Notes under the pieces: generated by a model | Seen by the model: only the letters and a program-made list of their open reading frames with translations | The model's database searches: none | Told to the model about the DNA's origin: nothing | Made by a program: the position numbers and the translations under genes | Origin: Escallonia rubra | Taxonomy: Eukaryota; Streptophyta; Magnoliopsida; Escalloniales; Escalloniaceae | NCBI GenBank assembly: GCA_033065855.1 | Contig: JAVXUO010003001.1 | Coordinates: forward strand, 124,001-188,000 | Reading direction: 5' to 3' | Length of the DNA: 64,000 nucleotides | Shown: piece after piece, positions 12,601 to 24,977 of the stretch | How the letters are laid out: every line of letters begins with the position of its first letter | Position numbering within the stretch: position 1 is the stretch's first letter

Positions 12601-15600
12601 TCACCGTGGATGATTGAAGAAGTATCGACTAGAAAGTAAGAAACAACTACAAAGACATTAGTTAAAAAATCCAGCGTATAAAGACTAGATGTGTACAGCT
12701 TCTCCTCTTCCTGTTGGATATAGGAAACAGTTCATCAAAAGAATTGTTCAAGATTGCTAGATCGAGGAAACGACGCCCAAAGTCTTAAGTCCTTTTGCGG
12801 GGTGTATCCTTTTCTTAATAGCGACACTATATAGATATAGCCTACCCTTTTTCTGAAGCATATTGACCCGTGGGCATCTTCTAACAATCTGACACACCCG
12901 AAGAATCAGAACCAGAAGGTGACCCCTGCCCCTAATCAAGAGGAGCCTCATTCGGCGGTGATAAGTCAAAGAAAAACAGAATTCAATAGAAAGGTAAACT
13001 TTCCTCTCTCCAAATCATCCATCTTTCTCCTGCAAAAGCATGGCCTTCGCTTCAAGCCTCGTGGATGCTGAGAATCTAATTGGACTACTTCATCAGCCTG
13101 ACTTCCACTAATAGGGTAGGCTCAATTAAGATTAAATCTGCTGTGGAATGTCTGGTCGTAGATGAGGGATTGTTTCTTTTCTTCGTTGCTTTTTTACCAA
13201 CGTAGAGCATGAGAGAAAGAAAGATGTAAAGAAAAGGTATAATTCTATTAGGGTCGTCACCTTCGTCTGAAAGAACACAGAATGTTCTTTATAACACTGA
13301 ACACCATTTACTCCCCTTTCTTTAAGCAGGCGCCAGTCTTCTTCATCCGGCCGCATTGCATCAATATGGATCAAATAATCCATGGGTGTATACTTTGAGA
13401 TGGATAATATAGCTTCTTACCCCTATTTTAATGTAAAGGATCAAGTAGGTTGGGTAGCTTTTGCTATCCTTTTTCCATTTTTAGGAGAAACCATTTTGAT
13501 TCGAGGCGGATCCCTTTTTTCTTTGCCTTTATGAGTTGAGTAAAACAAATCCAAATTTATCGTTATTTTAAGGTTATAACACTCTAATGACCAAGCGTCC
13601 TTTCACTTCAGGAATAGGGGCCTCATTGCCAATGGCAAAAAACTCTATTTAGCGAAGCAAGCAGAAGGGCGTAGGGAGGCGCGAGTTTACGATCGGAGAG
13701 GGATGAAGCTGATAAGATATCTGCAAGTGCTTAAGTCTTTTCTTAGGTTTCCCACTAAACGGAAAGGTAGGGCTTTGATGTTGAACTTAAACGAAGAAAG
13801 TAGGAACTAGTGTGGGAACTGGAAAAGATAGAGCTTGATTCATAACGATGATTGTAAAATAATGACAAGGTCTGCCATTGGCTAAGCAATTATTTGAAAA
13901 TGACTCCTGGCTAGCTTATCTTGTGTGACAATGCTGACTCAACCTGACATAGATATAGCAAGGCCTGATTGATGAAAGCGATCCCTTGGTTCCATATGAA
14001 GTGACTTCAGAATCAATCAATAATCTTAGTTGTCGAACTGAGGGAGTCTTCAGTTCCGGTGGATTAACTTGAAATATAGGAAATGGATGATGAGAGAAGG
14101 CTGAGGAATGATGGCTTGGAAGCTGACTTAGACTTGATCCATCACACTCCGTCCTAATGTGACTCTTTTTTCTCAATTCAAGGGAGGCATACCCTACCCT
14201 CTATGAAACTCTCTGCATGGGTTTGGAAAGAGGCAGAGATGGCCTAGAGCTAAGCTCGCCTCTAGTTAGTTAATCCCCCAAACGACGAAAGAGACTATCA
14301 TCTTTCATGGATCAAGGTGCGTAGCAGAGTTAACAGAAGTGCTTCCTCTAATACTGGAATTGGGTAAAGGTAGTAGGAAAACCGGGTCAGTATTCTGAAT
14401 ATCTGAATGATTCTATTAAGTAGAAGAATAGCCAACTAGGCAAGGGCATCTTCGAAGTCGACTCGTGGAATTAGTCCTTCTTGGGGAATTGGTTTAGTGG
14501 TCCAACCTAATACGGGGTTTTAGCGAAAGATGATAATAGAAAGATCCTTTCTGGTCGCTACTTCCCATCTCAAGTTTGATTCACTGGAACCGAAGGCGGC
14601 ACTCTTCCTTTATGAGGTAGACTCTATCCAGATCTATGGATCTTCCCAGCATCCAAGCGAGAGACTATAAAAATCTGCTCTTTCCTTTCTCCTTCCCCCC
14701 TATTTTTGTCCTATCACTAGTGGTTACTCCCAATCCATAGCACACCTTATCCTTATTCCATTCATGAGGTGAGAAATTCGAAGTAAAATTTTTTGATATG
14801 CCCGTTCCTAGTCGTCATGGGAAAGAAAGGCAGAAATTAAAAAGATATTAAGAGCTTATATTATATCTGACCAGGGAACAAAGACCGAATCCAGTTACGG
14901 TAGCGGTCATTGCCTTCCTAGTAGATTCTATTCGCTCTTTTTCTGTGGTTTGGGCTATGGGATGGAACTGGCCAGTGGCCAACCAATCCTACCCTCCTTT
15001 CTTTATTAGCTAGTGCCAGCTCTCCCGACGAAGGAATCTCTGTCCTATTCTTATTCCTAGTTCCACTTCACACGTCGGTCTTTCCAACTCGACATATGAT
15101 CCCAACCTCCTCATTACGATCCGAGGATGCTGCTTCATCCTTTCCCGCCCAAAAAAAGGATCCGTTTAAGTATGATAATCATTACACGAGAAAACTGTGA
15201 ATTCATCTATGGCATTGCTTTTTCCTTTCTCATTTACTTCCAAAAAAATCCCAGTTCCTTGCCATTTAGAAAGAGGGCTCTCATAGAAGACGCATTTCCC
15301 TTACTTCGACCCCCTCACGCTCTAGAGTTTCAGTAAGTAGACTAGATAGGAATTGGAAAGCGGGTGTCTATCAGACTTATAGTGCCAGCCCTTTTTACTT
15401 AGATTCCCGATCTGGGCAGCTACTTTTGAAAACCTTATAATATTTTTTGTACGAGCCCTGGATAAGACTGGGCGGGCGACTATCCTAGTTTTACTGAAAT
15501 TTTATCACACAGTTTTAAGAGTTAGTATTGTATTGTTCGAAGTTAAAGGGCATTAACATTAAAGAATATTTCTTATAGACAGCTGAGTCATATCCTCCAT

Positions 15601-18439
15601 TAGAATATGCCTTGGAGTGAATCTTTTTGTGCTTGTGTAAATGCCTCAACAATGAACCATTAGAGGGTGTAACAGCTTACAAATCTACAAGCAATTGACT
15701 GTTGGCTCATGGAAGGATACAGGTTCAAACACACTTTAGTACCAAAAAACTTCCTAAAAGTCCCATTTTAGTACACCGAATGTTCAATTTTTACTATAAA
15801 TGTCTACAGTTTTACTATATGAACACCTCAGGACCTCTGGAGACTTCCATCCAAATAATTAACGGTAGTGCCCACTATAGGCGTGAAAAACATCCAAATA
15901 CCTTAATATATAAAACTATTAACCAAAATAAAATAGGGGATTCTGATATGTTGATATGCCATGGAAAAGTTTTATATGACGTGGCGCTACACGATGTAGC
16001 TTGAGTTATATTGTTAATGGCATTTTTTGTCTTTTTTAATGGTAATTTGTCATACACCGCCTAAAATTACTTTAAACTACGTCGTTTTCGAGCCACGCCA
16101 TAGAAAATTTCTGTGGCGTAGCAATATTGTAGTTTTTCTCATTAAAAAGTTACTCGACAAGCTGACCTGCTGGCACCATCGCGGCCAGTGCACGTCACCA
16201 CCACCTTTGTCTGCTGAATCTAGAGCTCAATTCCCCTCACCCAAACACCCCACACTCCACCCCCCCCCCCCACCCCCCCGGGGCAAAGGCTCAATCAAAC
16301 ACGCACTCCCCAGAAGATCCAAGTCCACCAGTATTGCCCCACACCACCTTGTTTCCAGCGTGCTGCTTTCTATACGGTATACCTTTTTTATCTGGGCAGA
16401 TTATCCCTCGGGTTTTGGCTTCACTATTCCAATCTAAAGCTGGCTTAATTGGTTCCATCCAGTAGTGGACGGGCTTGCTAGTGGTGATGGCTGAATCTGA
16501 TGTCGCTATTGTGGTAAAGGGTGGATTTGGTGATTGGCAGAGGTGTGCTGTGGGACTGTGGCACTTGGACGGTAATTTGAAGTGGTGGAAGGTTTGTTTG
16601 GTTTGTCAGGGTCGGAAATGAGGAGAGGAGTTGTGAGGCTTGTCATATTGTGGAGGTTGGTTCTCGTCGTGAGAAGGTGGTCACAATTGCAGATACAGAC
16701 AACGATATTGACGATGGGGTGGAGAAAGAAAATGATAAAGTTATTTTGACTCGCCGAGTAAACTTGATGTCTTTGAGTTGAAGGTTGTGTTTTTATGGGT
16801 GGAAATTGATACTTTGGGCAAATCCATTTTTCGATTTGGCTGGAAATTTCAAAGAGGTACTACTGTATCAAGTAAATACAGATTCAGACCATTAGAAGTG
16901 AAGAATAAACAGCTCGGTACCAATCTGGCTTTTGAGAAGTTTCAACTTCAAGCTGCCAAGTTATATAGAACCCAATTATTGGCACTAGCTCATGGTTTAT
17001 TGATTGAAGAAGGGCCTTTGATGCTAATCTTGTTGTAATTATTCTTCAAACGAGAAATCTTGGCCATGCTTGATGAACTGAGAAGGATGAAAGGAACACA
17101 CGAGGACTTAAACCACAACTAAAATTGGAGGTTTCTTTTGAAGGAATGTTTTTTTTTTTTCACGGCTTTCAGTAACGGCTCTTAAGTTTGAATGTTAGAT
17201 TCGTTCTCTGTGCAAAATAGACTTGAAAAGAACTTGTTTCAGTAGCCAGAGTAAGTTAACGTCCACCACATTATTGTAGCAAGCTAGCAAGATGAGTCTG
17301 GTTAGCATTTAGAAACGGAATTAGACAATTTTAAATTATTCAATGTAAACTCGGTTTGCTTTCCCTGAGCCTGAACTTTTTGCAGATCTTTCGAAGTGAG
17401 GGTCGTAATTCAGGGCTTTATATGATTCATTAAAGCAAATCCACTTAGACTGGGGAACTGAAACCTACAAAAAGATATACTAATGTTGCCACCGCTTGTG
17501 TTTATTAAAATTAATAACAGTTTCTTGTTGGGTTTTTTTAATTGTTCATGTGTTAAGCTACACTCGAGAATATTATACAATCAGAAATCAGTCGTCGCTG
17601 GAAGGGGTTATAGTTTCCCTATTAATTAGTAAGCATAGTAAATACATGGGGTAACCCTGCTGGGGATGAGTTGCGTTTTGTTAATTTGGATTGCTTACAA
17701 TGAACAACTTAGTGAAATTCACGATGAAATGCTTACGACATGGGCTAGTTAGTTTGACTTCTTGAAGAAACCGTAAGTGTAAAATGATAATTACTGCTGG
17801 GCCGTGAACAAAAGCCTGTGATAGCTTTTCAGTATCTGCCTTTATACTGCTGATTGCTGACACTTTTATGCTACTGATTTTCTCTTAACTTTGCTGATGC
17901 TTACCAAAAATTTGAAAATATATTCTACCTTATAATAAAAGCATTCAACTCGTTCATCAATTGTTTACTACTCTCTTGCTCCTTGCACAGGAGGACACCA
18001 GGCTTCAATTCCTGAAGTAAAGGATTCTCTTGAAGCTGCTTATGAGCATGCAATAACAAGGCCAATGTTCTCTCATCTATCAGTGACTACTTGTCCTCTT
18101 CCAATACCCTTGCCTTTTCCCTCGATCTTCGGCAACCTGGTTGGCGAACATGGTGAGCTGTTAAGCAGCCCAATCACAGGTTCCCCATCGAGGGGTTCAC
18201 TTGATGTTCAGTCCATCCCCATGGCAGCAAGACTACGTTCTAGTAGTGCCATCTTGCCATTTTTGGAGAATAGGTTGGGGAATCTTCGTAAGTATGGTCT
18301 CGAGCGAGGAGCTCTTGGGGCCGGGTTAGTTAGGACTTGGGGTTTTGAGAAGGATGAACTGGATGACATGGGAGAGGTGCTGTCTAAGATGGTTTTGACA
18401 CTTGATCCCCGTTCTGAAGTTTCATCTGAGTCTGATTAG
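3613..18439 (+). CDS. DML1: DML1/Misato homologue (tubulin-like family), complete
   Basis: Nine coding exons join in frame: 3613-3684, 3778-3879, 5331-5376, 6262-6337, 8771-9110, 10210-10459, 10797-11039, 11116-11235 and 17991-18439 (TAG). They encode 565 residues, close to the roughly 560 of plant homologues. The N-terminus MREIVTLQVG...GSHFWNFQDE is the tubulin-like Misato segment; later landmarks are NHNLDMDVLYR, VQFWTDYSKVHYHPQSLYELNG, RLRFFIEECDHIQG and PLPFPSIFGNLVG. Family knowledge: fly Misato and human MSTO1 act in mitochondrial distribution and spindle or cytoskeletal organisation; the plant role is poorly defined. Exon 5 could begin at 8758, but 8771 restores the frame (TG|G, Trp) and family alignment. 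The exon 6 donor at 10460 was chosen over 10450 because it gives SVSRSDASR in frame. All four large introns carry repeats; the last is 6.75 kb with a mitochondrial insert. Confidence 0.93.
5903..6166. repeat. Tandem duplication (two ~135-bp copies) in Misato intron 3
   Basis: The block beginning AAAAGACCCTGCCAAGGAAC occurs at 5903 and again at 6038, each followed by matching sequence through GTGATTCTGGGT and ATTGCAGTTG. The copies differ by scattered substitutions and a few short indels, so the duplication is not very recent. It lies within the intron between exons 5331-5376 and 6262-6337. Confidence 0.85.
7418..7806. repeat. Tandem partial triplication, unit about 161 bp, Misato intron 4
   Basis: GAGAACACTTCTTTGTG starts copies at 7418 and 7579. 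A third, 5'-truncated copy begins at CATTAGATGACG (7683; equivalents at 7461 and 7622) and runs to about 7806. Copies are nearly identical, including the stretch AGAGGGTACTCGTACTATCT, so the event is recent or this is an assembly artefact. It lies in the intron between exons 6262-6337 and 8771-9110. Confidence 0.88.
8340..8600 (-). mobile_element. Possible LTR-retrotransposon remnant with initiator-tRNA-like primer site
   Basis: On the minus strand, sequence around 8560-8575 reads ACTTGGTGTCAGAGCTC, resembling the TGGTATCAGAGC primer-binding site (complementary to initiator Met-tRNA) beside plant retrotransposon LTRs. A second related stretch, GAGCTCTGATACG on the plus strand, lies near 8360. 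No gag-pol coding sequence or paired LTR is visible, so this is at most a decayed fragment. Confidence 0.3.
9886..10112. repeat. Tandem duplication (two ~116-bp copies) in Misato intron 5
   Basis: CTTCGTAGTGGTGAAA begins a block at 9886 and again at 10002. Both share CACAATCTTCACATAAAAGC and TTAGTTTCCAATAT at corresponding offsets. Divergence is roughly one base in ten by eye, so this is an older duplication than the one at 7418. Confidence 0.85.
12020..15490. mobile_element. Nuclear insertion of mitochondrial DNA (NUMT) in Misato intron 8
   Basis: This stretch differs in texture from the surrounding AT-rich intron: it is richer in G and C, with dense short GGAAAG, GAAGG and CTTTCC runs and no long A/T tracts, as in plant mitochondrial intergenic DNA. 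A recognisable piece of mitochondrial cytochrome b at 13295-13487 anchors the origin. I recognise no other mitochondrial gene. The boundaries are estimates from composition change (left about 12000-12050, right about 15450-15500). The insert may be a mosaic of several mitochondrial segments, because cob here is only a short block. A chimeric cob fragment already present in the mitochondrial donor is also possible. Confidence 0.7.
13295..13487 (+). pseudogene. cob: Cytochrome b (cob) fragment, broken, mitochondrial origin
   Basis: Translation yields, in shifting frames, AGASLLHPAALHQYGSNNP, then GVYFEMDNIASYPYFNVKD and QVGWVAFAI, which align with the central part of plant mitochondrial cytochrome b. 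At least two single-base losses break the frame: one near 13336 before the GASLL block and one near 13383 before GVYFEMD. Homology fades upstream of about 13295 and stops near 13487. It is a relic inside a nuclear intron, on the same strand as the host gene, and cannot make a functional protein. Confidence 0.82.
15491..17990. other. Right part of Misato intron 8, no recognised gene
   Basis: AT-rich intron DNA with a homopolymer C tract near 16260-16280 and an open frame at 16778-17038 (86 codons) matching no family I know. A segment near 15735-15960 begins TTTAGTACCAAAAAACTTCC and resembles the outer part of a MULE-type repeat, but I found no matching inverted end. The acceptor CTTGCACAG ends at 17990. 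Confidence 0.4.
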
Positions 18440-18652
18440 ATCCAGTAAGTTTGTTAATCTCATAGTTCACGATGTGCTGTTTGTGATTAGCGTCAGTTTT
18501 CTTCATACATGCTAGCCTCCCAGACTGTCATAAAGCATGCATGAACAAGTTTTGTTTGCGGCAGCAGTTGTTTCCCTTTATTTTTCTCTTGCGGTTTATT
18601 TGTTCATACTTTTGGGCATCGTTTTTCGCTTGGTTTTCTCACATTCGGATTT

Positions 18653-18982
18653 TTATTTTCCATAATATGCTAGCCGGTATGTTCGTACATCATCAGCGCT
18701 TTGATCATACATAGACCGAAGCCCCTGGACAAGAACTTCAGCCATGCCTCCGGCCTCCCTGCTGTGACTGGGAATACGGGGTCCTAGGGGCTGAGGACGC
18801 CCAACTTTTTGTGTTCTCGTCTTGTTGACATTCCTGATGTAACTCAGCGGGTTAAAAGCGATGCCCGCAAGACACAGAAGTGCAAAGTCATCTACGTCTG
18901 CGCACACGACAAATAACCCACGAAGATTAAAAGACATGAATGACATTGCCATCTGATAGGCGGTGCAAGAAAATAAACCCAA
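18653..18982 (-). other. Unassigned reading frame, possible gene fragment
   Basis: A 109-codon frame on the minus strand, just 3' of the Misato gene. It lies in a locally GC-richer island (about 18690-18900) within AT-rich DNA, with no low-complexity bias. Its middle part reads LLCLAGIAFNPLSYIRNVNK, a mildly hydrophobic stretch followed by a basic one. I do not recognise the family. It could be a captured exon, a gene relic or a chance frame; there are no clear splice sites or partner exons. Confidence 0.25.
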
Positions 18983-21900
18983 TAACTATAGTAACTATCC
19001 TAATTTTTTTTTTATTTTTTATGTTGCACAAAGCAACTAAAGACAAAATAAATTAACTACAAAGACTAGAACCGAATAAACATTAACAACAAAAAAGAAG
19101 AAGCTAAAGCAGGATAATTATTTTAACTAAGTCTAAAAAAAATACCAAACAAACAACGCCACCTATTAAGAGCTACTAACCGAGCTGCCAGACACTTGTC
19201 ACGGCACCGCCACGCTGCCTCGCATCCCGCGCTTCACCTCTTAAGAGCCACCAACCCAGTAAAGGGAGAGATGAAAAGAAAGGAATGTGAGTGAGTTTCT
19301 TGAGTTGTGTTCGTGAGTTTAGGATGGAAGAGAATCATTTTCTTAGGTGGTGTTTGTGTGCCTGAGAAGAGAAAATAAGCCAAAATTTTGTTGTCATTAC
19401 TAGAATGCTCCTCCTAAATGTTAAGTATTTGATTATTCCAGGATCATGATGGGATAACTACAAGAGGTTGTAATTTGATATTGTTTAGATCTAAGTGGTT
19501 AGGTTGAGATTAAGTGTAATTGATATAAATCTTATGTCATTTATCATCTGTCGCTATAAATATAGGTGTCTTGTACCCAACAAATTCATTGTGAAAGAAA
19601 TTCGAAATCCTATGTTATATTTCTATATTAAAAAACAGCATTAGTTTTTGTTAAAAGATAAAAGGACATCAAATCCACTTTCCTTTCTCAAAGTTTGGAG
19701 GGAAAGAATATTGGAGAAGGAAAATGGCCCAATCCTCCCTCTCTTCTTTTGATTTCTTTCCTTATAAAAATGGAAAGGAAGAGGTCTCTTTCTTTTGACC
19801 ACGGATGTTGCAACAATTTGAAGAGATTTGCGGAAGCAAAAAGACAGAAAGAAATAGACAAGTTTTTGTTAGTGAAATATTAATATGGCACCGGTGCATG
19901 TTTATTGTTCATAAGAGTATGACCATCGGACCACACAATTAGTATATGAACCTTTTCGAATTAGATCGCTGGAGTTTGGTCATCCCAAGATCGAGATTAA
20001 ACCATAGTTTCAAGGGTAAATTCCTTTCAGCAGTCTTGAAGTTAATCATGACTATGTTCAGCTTTACTAACCATTTTTATTACACTAAGATATACTTTTT
20101 ATTTTTCAGTTCAATACGACAACAGAATCAATGAAAAAACCATAATACCTCTCATTGAAAAATAATTTTGCGCAACGAATCTGACTAGTTCACCACCAGT
20201 AACCGGCCAGATCACTACTGCCAGTTACACAACAACCACCAATGCCCTGGCACCACCACAAACAATGACCTTGCCATTTCGATCTACCCGTCACCACGAC
20301 TCAAATCCCACCACTGCTGATCTTCACCATAACCACTGTTGCTGCTAAAAATATGCTTTACGTATATTCCGGAACCCGAGACTGGATTGATGACCTGCAA
20401 AACAGAAAACGAGTGACCGCCGGGTGGGGTTCCTGGTGGAGAACTCTCTTATGCTTAAGTCAAAGCGCAGCTACAAAATAGTAACTCTGAAAAAGCATTA
20501 GACTGTGTCTTTGTGTGTGTAATTGTCCTCATACCTGGGGGATAGATGCCTTTATATAGCTGTAGGAGAAGACTCTTAGTAGGACTGGGTCGTTGGCCAA
20601 ATGTATTAGAATCGCGTTAGAATTCTTGAGGATCACGTCACGATTTCTGAGGACTCTTTTAGAATCCTGATAAGATAATCATCAATCTCCCAGTTTGACT
20701 GAAAATGTCGGGTGATAGTAGTAATGGGTAGTATGCGCGCGTGTGCGCGTGCTGTCTGTGCACGTGTCGCCGGTGGTCGTAACTGATGCGCGAAGGGAAA
20801 GAGGGGGAGGGGATGTTTAGGTAAGCCAGGTTCTTTCCCTCTCTTATTCGATTTTCGCTACTTTGGTGGCAACGAGTGTTCAAAGACTTATCTCTCATGA
20901 TGGGTTCCTTAAATCAATCCTGGCATACAGATGGGCAGTGTATGTCTATGTGTGTGTTGGCAAGGGAGAAGGGTATTTTGAGTATAGAAAAAGCAAAAAG
21001 TGGAGTGTCAGGAAAATTTGAAATGAAGTTGGCTTTTCACATTAAATGTGAGGAGTTCCGTAAAATACTGGTACAAATCTCAGGAAGCGGAGTGTAATAA
21101 AAATAATTATTAAGTACTGAGTGTAATTATAATAAACTATTAAACTTTAGGAGTTGGGAGAATAATTTTCCCCAGTTTCAACGTTTATTAAAGGCCTATT
21201 TGAATGACTGTTTACAATTCTAGTAATAATGGGAATAGTCAAAATGTGCGATCTCGACACAAAGTACTCCGTATTATTCTTGGCAAAGGTCAAACATTGA
21301 TCTGACCTGGTACTACCATTTATCATCATCACAGTGAGTGACAGCCTCCAAAATTTGACGTTCTGACCATGATGATTACAAAATTGAAAAGCCTCCAAAC
21401 CCATCGGGCGACAATTCACGTGTGTGCTAACATAGCATCCTACACCTCACGTGCGTTGGTCATGTGGCTTTCCTATAAACCTTACCGCACCATCGCATAT
21501 TTACTCCTAAAGTAAAATTTTCAATTTAGGGTTGACCTTCAGATAATCCTAAATTACGGGAGAAGAAAAAGTATATCTGAGAGGTATTAATTATTATGCT
21601 TGTTTATACAATTTCACCGAATCAAAAAAATAAATAAAAAATTTCTCCAACATAAATACTTCAATAAGAAGAGGCCAAAACTTTTCAGCTGTGTTTCTGT
21701 CATCTTTGCAAAAACGGCGTATTCGTACCTATGAGGCTACGACACGTAAAAAAGAACTTCTAATATTTTTTTGGCCTAAGCTTAAATTAATGGAACAAAT
21801 TTAGGCAACTAGTATAGTTCATGTGTGATCACTTAACTTGGATACAATGCAAGTTATGAATATTATCGTGTGTCAAAAACATTTATTAGAAAAATCGTAC

Positions 21901-24900
21901 GCTTAAAATTAGTAGCAAATTTTTTCCTTTAAAACAAGAAAATAGGTAGGAATTTCCCAGTGTCAAACTAAGATGAAACACTTCCATGTTGCGAAAAACA
22001 TAAACATCGGTAACTTTTTTATGATTTCACTAGGAGTATATATGTTGTTTGGATGAGTTATTTTAACAGGAGATTGCACTTTGTTTGAGTACTTGAAATT
22101 ACCTTGAATGAAATTCACTTTTTAGCGAATATAAAAGAAAATTTGTGAAGTCTAGAAGGAATTTGAAAGAAAGATTTGGGTGTTTTCAGTTGAAATAACT
22201 AATATGTACTAGTTTTTGGTCAAATCCAAAGGAAAATTACACTCCACAACTCAAGCCTTCTCTCTTCTTCTTTTTCAATCTCAACCATCTATTTTTCTTT
22301 TTTTCTTTCAACAATTTATTTATAATTTAACTGTTTCACAATCAATTATTGCTATACAATGCACATCTCAACAAGTTGCCAAACATTAAGCTCTACATAT
22401 TAGAAATTTCGAATATAAAATTCTGAAGTCTTTAGTTATTTTAAAACTCTTCATTTGAACACTCATATAACGTTTTATTGAAACCTATCACACTACGCAA
22501 TCAGACGGGGGTTGAATTAAGTTGATTGGAGTCCAATTTTTCCCATCAAATTGTACACATTCTTCTCACCCCAACGTGCTTGCCCATAAAGAAAGAAAAG
22601 AGGGCTACGTGCATGTGACCATTCAAAACTCCCATGGTTGCTTACATTTCAGTTCACAAGACACTTTCCTTGGGTTGTTAATGGTAACATCATTAACTTA
22701 ACATCAAATGCACATGGTAATCAAAGCCATCCATAAAATCTAAGAGCTTGACTTCAAGGGTTACAACAATCCAAAGAAATCGCAATAAAGAATTACCAAA
22801 GTTCAAAGATGGATCATCAGGCATGATCCCCAGAGAGACTTGAGGAAAGATCACGGTCAACCGTCCCAGATTTGACGAAACTCTCGCCAAATGTATTGTT
22901 TCGAAGTCTGTTCCCTTGATTATACTTAAATGGTAAAATATTCTAACAGATGTTACACTTAGAAACTACATGACAAAACTAAAATGATATGCACTCCATG
23001 AACAATGCATAGGTTTCTCTATAAAGCTTTGCTTTTTTGTATTAACTTATCAGTTACTTTAAAAGTTTAAACTATTAGATAATAGGTCTAACAATTCTAT
23101 CATGATTACACTCTCTCTCACGTGTACGTCCCTCCTAATTGTACGTGAATTTACAAATCTAGGTATACCATGATCAAGTGTACAAATAAACAGAATGCAA
23201 GTAAGAGAGTTTTAATACCACATTAAGTTATATGGTTGCTCTAAACGAATAAGTTTTTAAAGAACGAAGCTAACAATGTTTGTAACATGAAATGTGACAT
23301 GATACTAAAGTACGAGATAAAATGTCGTGGTTATTGAAATTAGGCAACTAATATAGGGCGAAAGTCAGAAATGAGAAGTTTCACCAAATACAATACGCCA
23401 AGTAGACTAGAAGTTTAGACAATGTTTTGCGGGTAAACAAAGAATAGAAGAAGGTGCATTCATTCTGATTTAAATGTCGGTAGAGAAGGACATATAAAGA
23501 AGGCTAAGAAACATATACTAGTATATACCAAGTGCCAGCAACAAGATCTGAACGTAAACAAGAAAAGAAACACTACAGCTGAAACCAATGCAGCTCCTAC
23601 ATTTTTTAACTTTCGAAAAAATGTACCCTCCCACCCAAAAATTAGTCTTCTTCAAAACCCAAAAAGAAAAAGGAAACCGACTACGTACTTACTCTCTCTC
23701 TCTCTTAGTCTTTGTTGGCCTGTATACGGCGGATTATAAGCTGCAACCGAAGAACAAAACATTATTAGATTGACTGTCAAAACTAAAAGCAGAAGATCGA
23801 AGATGTAAAGAGGCAGTTTATAGAATGGGAGAGGGTATTCCCTTTTTTTATTATAGGATATAGGATAGGAAACGAGTCTAAAATTTATCCCTAATGGAGA
23901 GAACCATAATCTTGAAAAAGATGCAAAGATCCAAAACAATGCACTCCGTACCTGCTAAGACTAACTGAAATACCACCTAACCAGACTTTGGTGTTTAGCA
24001 CATCTTTCCAACGTTTGGTAGAAGCAACTGGATGGCAACAGCAAGCCTAAACTGTCTTTAAGTCCCAGGGCAAAGCAGCAGTCTAAAATTCATACTCTAT
24101 CTGTTTACGCTAGAGTGATTAGCATATCGATCACTTGTTCTCACCTTTTTCATATAGAATTAACTCCTACAACTACCACGGTCTGTCCATTAGCACCTTT
24201 TTATTCCTCTTGGGGATCCATGGTCTATCTACGGTAACTATGATTAAACAAATGAGTTCGCATTAGAAAATTAAAAGAAAAGTTTAACATGTAAGCATGA
24301 CTTATCGGTGTTTGATTATTAAAAGAGGCGTAACACAAATTTTCCCAAGCTTTTACCCAAAAAGTTAAATCTCATTGACAGTCAATGCCTGCTAAGTATT
24401 TTTAGGAATTCAACGTTTAGGAAATACAACTGTTTCAACATATATAGCCATCACTATTCTCCTTTTTATTTTGAAGATGTCCCTACCATATTGTGGATGT
24501 TTTGTACTAAATTCTGTTTGCGTAGTAGTACTACATACCCAAATGGTGAAATCCGTGACGCATATTTACCTTCTTTGGTCTAGCTAAACGGGTATGCTTA
24601 TTTATTTGGTTGGCCCAAAACATAGTCTCACTTGAAATAAATGGGTGTCACTTAGGGTTACTAGGGTATAGGTATCAGTTATGATTACTGACTGTGACAT
24701 ATCTGGGCAGTGAAAAGACAATAATCCTCTTAACCACCCCTGCTGCTATATGCAATAAAAACTAATGTTAGCTTTCCACTGCACACATAAGCATATCACC
24801 CCACTCATGTAAAAAACTAGACTTTCAATTTTCGCACATTAAATGCTAGCAACTACTACCCATGAAGCCCATAAAGCCAAGATAGGTAAAGTGATAATGA

Positions 24901-24977
24901 AAGAAAAGTTACCTAGAAGGAAAACTTGCTGAAAGAATAAGCTAATAGGGCAAAGGAACGAGGCTTTGCGGTGACGT
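18983..24977. other. Gene-poor spacer between Misato and LBD36
   Basis: About 6 kb of AT-rich intergenic DNA containing only short, biased reading frames. A GC-alternating purine/pyrimidine run (GTATGCGCGCGTGTGCGCG) lies near 20730-20750. The last few hundred bases before 24978 should hold the 3' UTR of the minus-strand LBD gene. No transposon with defined ends was identified. Confidence 0.5.
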
